A stretch of 64,000 nucleotides of DNA, taken from Antarcticimicrobium sp040365005 (GTDB lineage Bacteria > Pseudomonadota > Alphaproteobacteria > Rhodobacterales > Rhodobacteraceae). The DNA is taken from the NCBI RefSeq assembly GCF_040365005.1, contig NZ_BAABWV010000003.1, forward strand, positions 62,001 to 126,000. Reading direction: 5' to 3'. The position numbers and the translations under genes are program-made. Under the pieces are notes generated by a model. The model had not been told where the DNA came from and did not search any database. It worked only from the letters and a program-made list of their open reading frames with translations. Shown piece after piece: positions 61,801 to 64,000 of the stretch. Within the stretch, counting starts at the first letter, position 1. Every line of letters begins with the position of its first letter.

Positions 61801-61911
61801 TTCCAGCGAGGCATAGAGAAACGGGAAGGACACCAGCGTCAGCACCAGCAGCCAGAGCTGCTGCCGCTTTGAGTGTTTCCAGATGAACGAAAACAGCGTG
61901 GGTTCCATCAT
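58795..61911 (-). CDS. ABC-exporter-fold protein with degenerate ATPase and C-terminal cyclic-nucleotide-binding domain
   Basis: A 1038-residue protein from ATG 61911 (AAGGGCCGG upstream; ATG 61908 possible). Residues 1-330 form an ABC type-1 exporter membrane domain with about six segments. An NBD-like region begins near 350 (GAIELHDVTVRDQDGNTILE) but the Walker A position reads IQSDKAIERTAL (381-392) with no GxxGxGK; near 440-720 is a long insertion; then NRLTVLENAIYG-like start, an ABC-signature position FQERAGFSRA (781-790) without LSGGQ, and Walker B DILIMDN (796-802) with Asn for the catalytic Glu. Residues 878-1000 form a cNMP-binding/Crp-like domain. It is probably a signal-controlled non-hydrolysing membrane protein (inference). 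Co-translated with CPBP. Confidence 0.88.
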   Translation of the reverse strand: MMEPTLFSFIWKHSKRQQLWLLVLTLVSFPFLYASLELPKRIINDAIGAAGQQTAIYGIELTQVQFLLVLCVAFFLAVLIGGLMKMHINTRKGVLSERMLRRLRYQLIHRMLRFPKPYFRTTSQGELVSMITSEAEPMGGLMGDAIAQPVFQFGQMMTIVSFLFMQSVWFGLASVALIPLQAWLIPMIQRQINLLNKDRIGELRHLATEIGESAAGISDLRANGGWRYRLAMITDRLGRLFEIRFRIYQKKFFMKFLNNMIGHLTPFMFYSVGGYLAIQGDITVGALVAALSAYKDLSSPWKELLTYYNQVQDMSLRWDVVTERFAPRDMIPEELFDGEPDSLPHLFGAIELHDVTVRDQDGNTILEDINLTIPPRSRVAIQSDKAIERTALAELLVRETLPAQGHVVLSGHPLEQLHQAVIAARIGYANSRPYLFDGTLGDNLLMPLKMRPRDTEQLAVAHDARALETARAGNSTDPLTADWVDPAIAGLSDGAEVRDWWFQLIEAMGIDEMMFRRTLRSRFVTEQHAGLAREIVALRPEVREKLRERGLEDAYFTLDPERFNPALPLAGNLLFATPVHDIQPEALAREHRFLQMLQDEGIADDVISVSMGVIDTLNRTFGTDGTDHPLFLRLGLDKELYLRVSDIAGRATRRGKAALSQEDRAMLLIVPFMLTAEQIGPDFPDKYKRRILSIRRNRGAELRRNLADMFEPIGPDSYVPRLTVLENAIYGRVSIMAGAKADEIENVVAEVLEAHGLRHRAAAILYDLRAGLGGTNLPTVFQERAGFSRAGIKRPDILIMDNILASHNADSRLNTRTRLRELLPDTTMLFLEDRFDNPDAYDMYVEIRDGRIDGTALSESKEGEGTDDLGRKLAILSRNDLFGRLSLRNRRLLAFSAQWYEVAPGQVVFSHDRPADAVYLCLEGQAELRWPAGDASTPPVSFVLPGRLIGDLAVITRDKRFLDLVAVEPTRFLRIGAEEFRAVIENDASVALALLEAVAGHLAGATELLQAAQVNLSEAVLKKNLPISLDTLNEYFDD

Positions 61912-62105
61912 CCGGCCCTTGCCCGACTCGCCAATACCCGCCGCAGAAAAGGCTCCGGCGTCACGGGCTTTCCGACGGTAAGCACTGCCCTGCGGGATTA
62001 CAAGGCGCTGACAAACCGCACGCGGCGTCGCGGGCGGGCGGTTGACCCTTGTTTCAACCCGGGCGCAGGGATATTGCCAAGGAAACATTCTTTTGGAGGC
62101 CAGAC

Positions 62106-63869
62106 ATGCTCAAGCGCCAGTTCGACAAATCCAAACTGCCCAGCCGTCACGTGACCGAAGGGCCGGAGCGCGCGCCGCACCGTTCGTATTATTACGCGAT
62201 GGGCATGACCGACGACGAGATTCACCAGCCCTTTGTCGGGGTCGCCACCTGCTGGAACGAGGCAGCGCCCTGCAACATCGCGCTGAGCCGGCAGGCACAG
62301 GCGGTCAAGGGCGGCGTGAAAGAGGCCCACGGCAGCCCGCGCGAGTTCACCACCATCACCGTGACCGACGGCATCGCCATGGGCCACGAGGGGATGCGCA
62401 GTTCGCTGGCCTCGCGCGAGGCAATCGCCGATACCGTCGAACTGACCATGCGCGGCCACTGTTACGACGCGCTGGTCGGGCTGGCCGGCTGTGACAAGTC
62501 GCTGCCCGGCATGATGATGGCGATGGTGCGGCTGAACGTGCCCTCGGTTTTCATCTACGGCGGCTCGATCCTGCCGGGCAAGGCACCGCAGGTCGACGAG
62601 ATCCCCGAGGATTTCCGCACCCGCGACCTGACCGTACAGGACATGTTCGAGGCGGTGGGCCGCAACCAGAACGGCACCATGTCGGACAAGGCGCTGGCCA
62701 TGCTGGAACGCGTGGCCTGCCCCAGCGCCGGCGCCTGCGGCGGCCAGTTCACCGCCAACACCATGGCCTGCGTCTCCGAGGCGATCGGCCTGGCGTTGCT
62801 GAACTCCTCGGGCATGCCGGCCCCCTACGAGAGCCGCGACCAATACGGCGAAGCCTCGGGTCACGCGGTGATGAACCTGCTCGAAAAGAACATCCGCGCC
62901 CGCGACATCGTCACCCGCCAATCGCTGGAGAACGCCGCCCGCGTGGTGGCCTGCACCGGTGGTTCGACCAACGCCGGGCTGCACCTGCCGGCCATCGCCC
63001 ATGAGGCCGGGATTGATTTCTACCTCGACGACGTCTGCGACATCTTCCGCGAAACCCCTTATTTCGTCGACCTCAAGCCGGGCGGCCAATACGTCGCCAA
63101 GGACCTGTACGACGCCGGCGGCATCCCGGTGGTGATGAAGGAACTGCGCAAGGCCGGCCTGATCCACGAGGATTGCGTCACCGCGTCGGGCCGCTCCATC
63201 GGCGAGGAACTGGACCTGATCGAGCGCGAGGCCGATGGCCAGGTGATCTATCCCATCGACAATCCGCTGACCAAGACCGGCGGCGTGGTGGGCCTCAAGG
63301 GCAACCTCGCGCCCGAGGGCGCCATCGTCAAGGTTGCCGGCATCCCCAGCCAGCACCAGCGGTTCGTCGGCCCGGCGCGCGTGTTTGAATGCGAAGAGGA
63401 CGCCTTCGAGGCGGTCAAGCAGCGCAGCTACAAGGAGGGCGAGGTGATCGTCATCCGCAACGAGGGCCCCGCCGGCGGCCCCGGCATGCGCGAGATGCTG
63501 GCCACCACCGCCGCGCTCTCCGGTCAGGGCATGGGCAAGAAGGTGGCGCTGATCACCGACGGCCGGTTCTCCGGTGCGACCCGCGGGTTCTGCGTCGGCC
63601 ATGTCGGCCCCGAGGCCGCACAGGGCGGGCCGATCGCCCTGCTCAAGGACGGCGACGTGATCACCATCGACGCGGTCACCGGCGAAATCAGCGTCGACCT
63701 GAGCGACGAGGACCTGGCCAAGCGCAAGGCCGAATGGAGCGGACCGCGCGAGACCATCTATGCCTCGGGCGCGCTGTGGAAATACGCCAAGCTGGTCGGC
63801 CCGACCTACATGGGCGCGGTGACCCATCCCGGCGGCAAGGCCGAGAAACATGACTACATGGACCTCTAA
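62106..63869 (+). CDS. ilvD: Dihydroxy-acid dehydratase
   Basis: Iron-sulfur enzyme of isoleucine, valine and pantothenate synthesis, 587 residues. Cluster-ligand cysteines are in VATCWNEAAPCN, LAGCDKSLPGMMMA and CPSAGACGGQFTANTMA; C-terminal DGRFSGATRGFCVGHVGPEA is also diagnostic. ATG 62106 follows TTTTGGAGGCCAGAC. It is divergent from the pseudo-ABC gene and its end overlaps the next reading frame. Confidence 0.97.
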   Translation: MLKRQFDKSKLPSRHVTEGPERAPHRSYYYAMGMTDDEIHQPFVGVATCWNEAAPCNIALSRQAQAVKGGVKEAHGSPREFTTITVTDGIAMGHEGMRSSLASREAIADTVELTMRGHCYDALVGLAGCDKSLPGMMMAMVRLNVPSVFIYGGSILPGKAPQVDEIPEDFRTRDLTVQDMFEAVGRNQNGTMSDKALAMLERVACPSAGACGGQFTANTMACVSEAIGLALLNSSGMPAPYESRDQYGEASGHAVMNLLEKNIRARDIVTRQSLENAARVVACTGGSTNAGLHLPAIAHEAGIDFYLDDVCDIFRETPYFVDLKPGGQYVAKDLYDAGGIPVVMKELRKAGLIHEDCVTASGRSIGEELDLIEREADGQVIYPIDNPLTKTGGVVGLKGNLAPEGAIVKVAGIPSQHQRFVGPARVFECEEDAFEAVKQRSYKEGEVIVIRNEGPAGGPGMREMLATTAALSGQGMGKKVALITDGRFSGATRGFCVGHVGPEAAQGGPIALLKDGDVITIDAVTGEISVDLSDEDLAKRKAEWSGPRETIYASGALWKYAKLVGPTYMGAVTHPGGKAEKHDYMDL

Positions 63870-64000
63870 GGGGGTCCTGGCGGCGCTTGGTCTGACGGTT
63901 CTGGCGGGGTGCGACGGCGGCAGTTTGCCGTTCAGCACCCCGTTCGACCAGGCCACCCGCGCCGAGCTTGCCGGCGGGGCCGTCACGGTCGCGGCGCCAC
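63850..64000 (+). CDS. Lipoprotein gene, 3' end beyond the window
   Basis: ATG 63850 opens a frame, still open at the window edge, reading MTTWTSKGVLAALGLTVLAG then CDGGSLPFSTPFDQATRAEL. The hydrophobic segment followed by LAGC is a lipobox with Cys21 as the lipidation site and Asp at +2, which in enterobacteria would favour retention in the inner membrane. It overlaps ilvD by 20 nt. No family can be assigned from 50 residues. Confidence 0.75.
   Translation, partial: MTTWTSKGVLAALGLTVLAGCDGGSLPFSTPFDQATRAELAGGAVTVAAP

Noticed and set aside
59491..61872. A 793-codon open frame on the plus strand opposite the pseudo-ABC gene
   Set aside because: It mirrors the real minus-strand gene in GC-rich DNA, has no recognisable domain, and its composition (His/Gln/Arg-rich) is typical of antisense frames.

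Overview
The window is a contiguous stretch of a GC-rich alphaproteobacterial chromosome, most consistent with the Rhodobacteraceae/Roseobacter group (Ruegeria-like). Pointers are the gene content (MipZ, a cysteine-free L31, DUF2783, DUF2794, DUF2585, membrane-bound ferritin MbfA), a GTTC-N7-GTTC LexA box of the Rhodobacter type, an Irr-like iron box, and short perfect intergenic palindromes. I see no rRNA, tRNA, CRISPR array, transposase or integrase. Almost every base is coding and no gene-free stretch exceeds about 265 bases.

Region 1 (1-9.2 kb) is a translation/SRP operon on the + strand: ffh, four tandem GNAT acetyltransferases, chorismate mutase, rpsP, bluB, rimM, two sulfotransferase-like genes, trmD, rplS and rpmE, closed by a strong intrinsic terminator. 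Compared with the usual rpsP-rimM-trmD-rplS order it carries several accessory genes joined by ATGA/TGATG overlaps. mipZ and a class III adenylate cyclase follow.

Region 2 (11.4-33 kb) is a catabolic island for phenylacetate-type aromatics. A MarR gene diverges from the homogentisate set (hmgA, fahA, maiA, plus two VOC proteins, a degenerate metallo-beta-lactamase fold protein, a flavin hydroxylase and DUF2783). A second MarR gene (hpaR) diverges from the homoprotocatechuate meta-cleavage set (hpaF, hpaE, hpaD, an aromatic amino acid decarboxylase, hpaG, hpaH, hpaI). A branched-chain-amino-acid-type ABC transporter follows, interrupted by an unrecognised gene. Neither hpaBC nor hppD is in the window, so entry reactions must be encoded elsewhere or be supplied by the flavin hydroxylase and the decarboxylase.

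Region 3 (33-48 kb) is mixed housekeeping: DUF3095, an MFS transporter, asd, a MuiA-like protein, beta-carbonic anhydrase, an HPt-like protein, M17 aminopeptidase, an NlpC/P60 protein, DUF2794, a solo imuB under a LexA box, glutathione-dependent formaldehyde dehydrogenase, a GNAT, a NYN-LOTUS protein, and a TetR gene diverging from iron exporter mbfA.

Region 4 (48-64 kb) has an AEC carrier, S-formylglutathione hydrolase, a YaiI-type protein, a HAD phosphatase, an ornithine cyclodeaminase homologue, an MFS transporter, zapE, a bestrophin-like channel, accD-folC, a CPBP protein, ilvD and the start of a lipoprotein gene. Its most unusual gene encodes a 1038-residue ABC-exporter-fold protein whose nucleotide-binding motifs are eroded and which ends in a cyclic-nucleotide-binding domain. 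It overlaps the CPBP gene. No mobile or defence system was found; the best candidates for undescribed biology are this pseudo-ABC/cNMP-CPBP pair, the decarboxylase inside the hpa operon, and the accessory genes in the translation operon.
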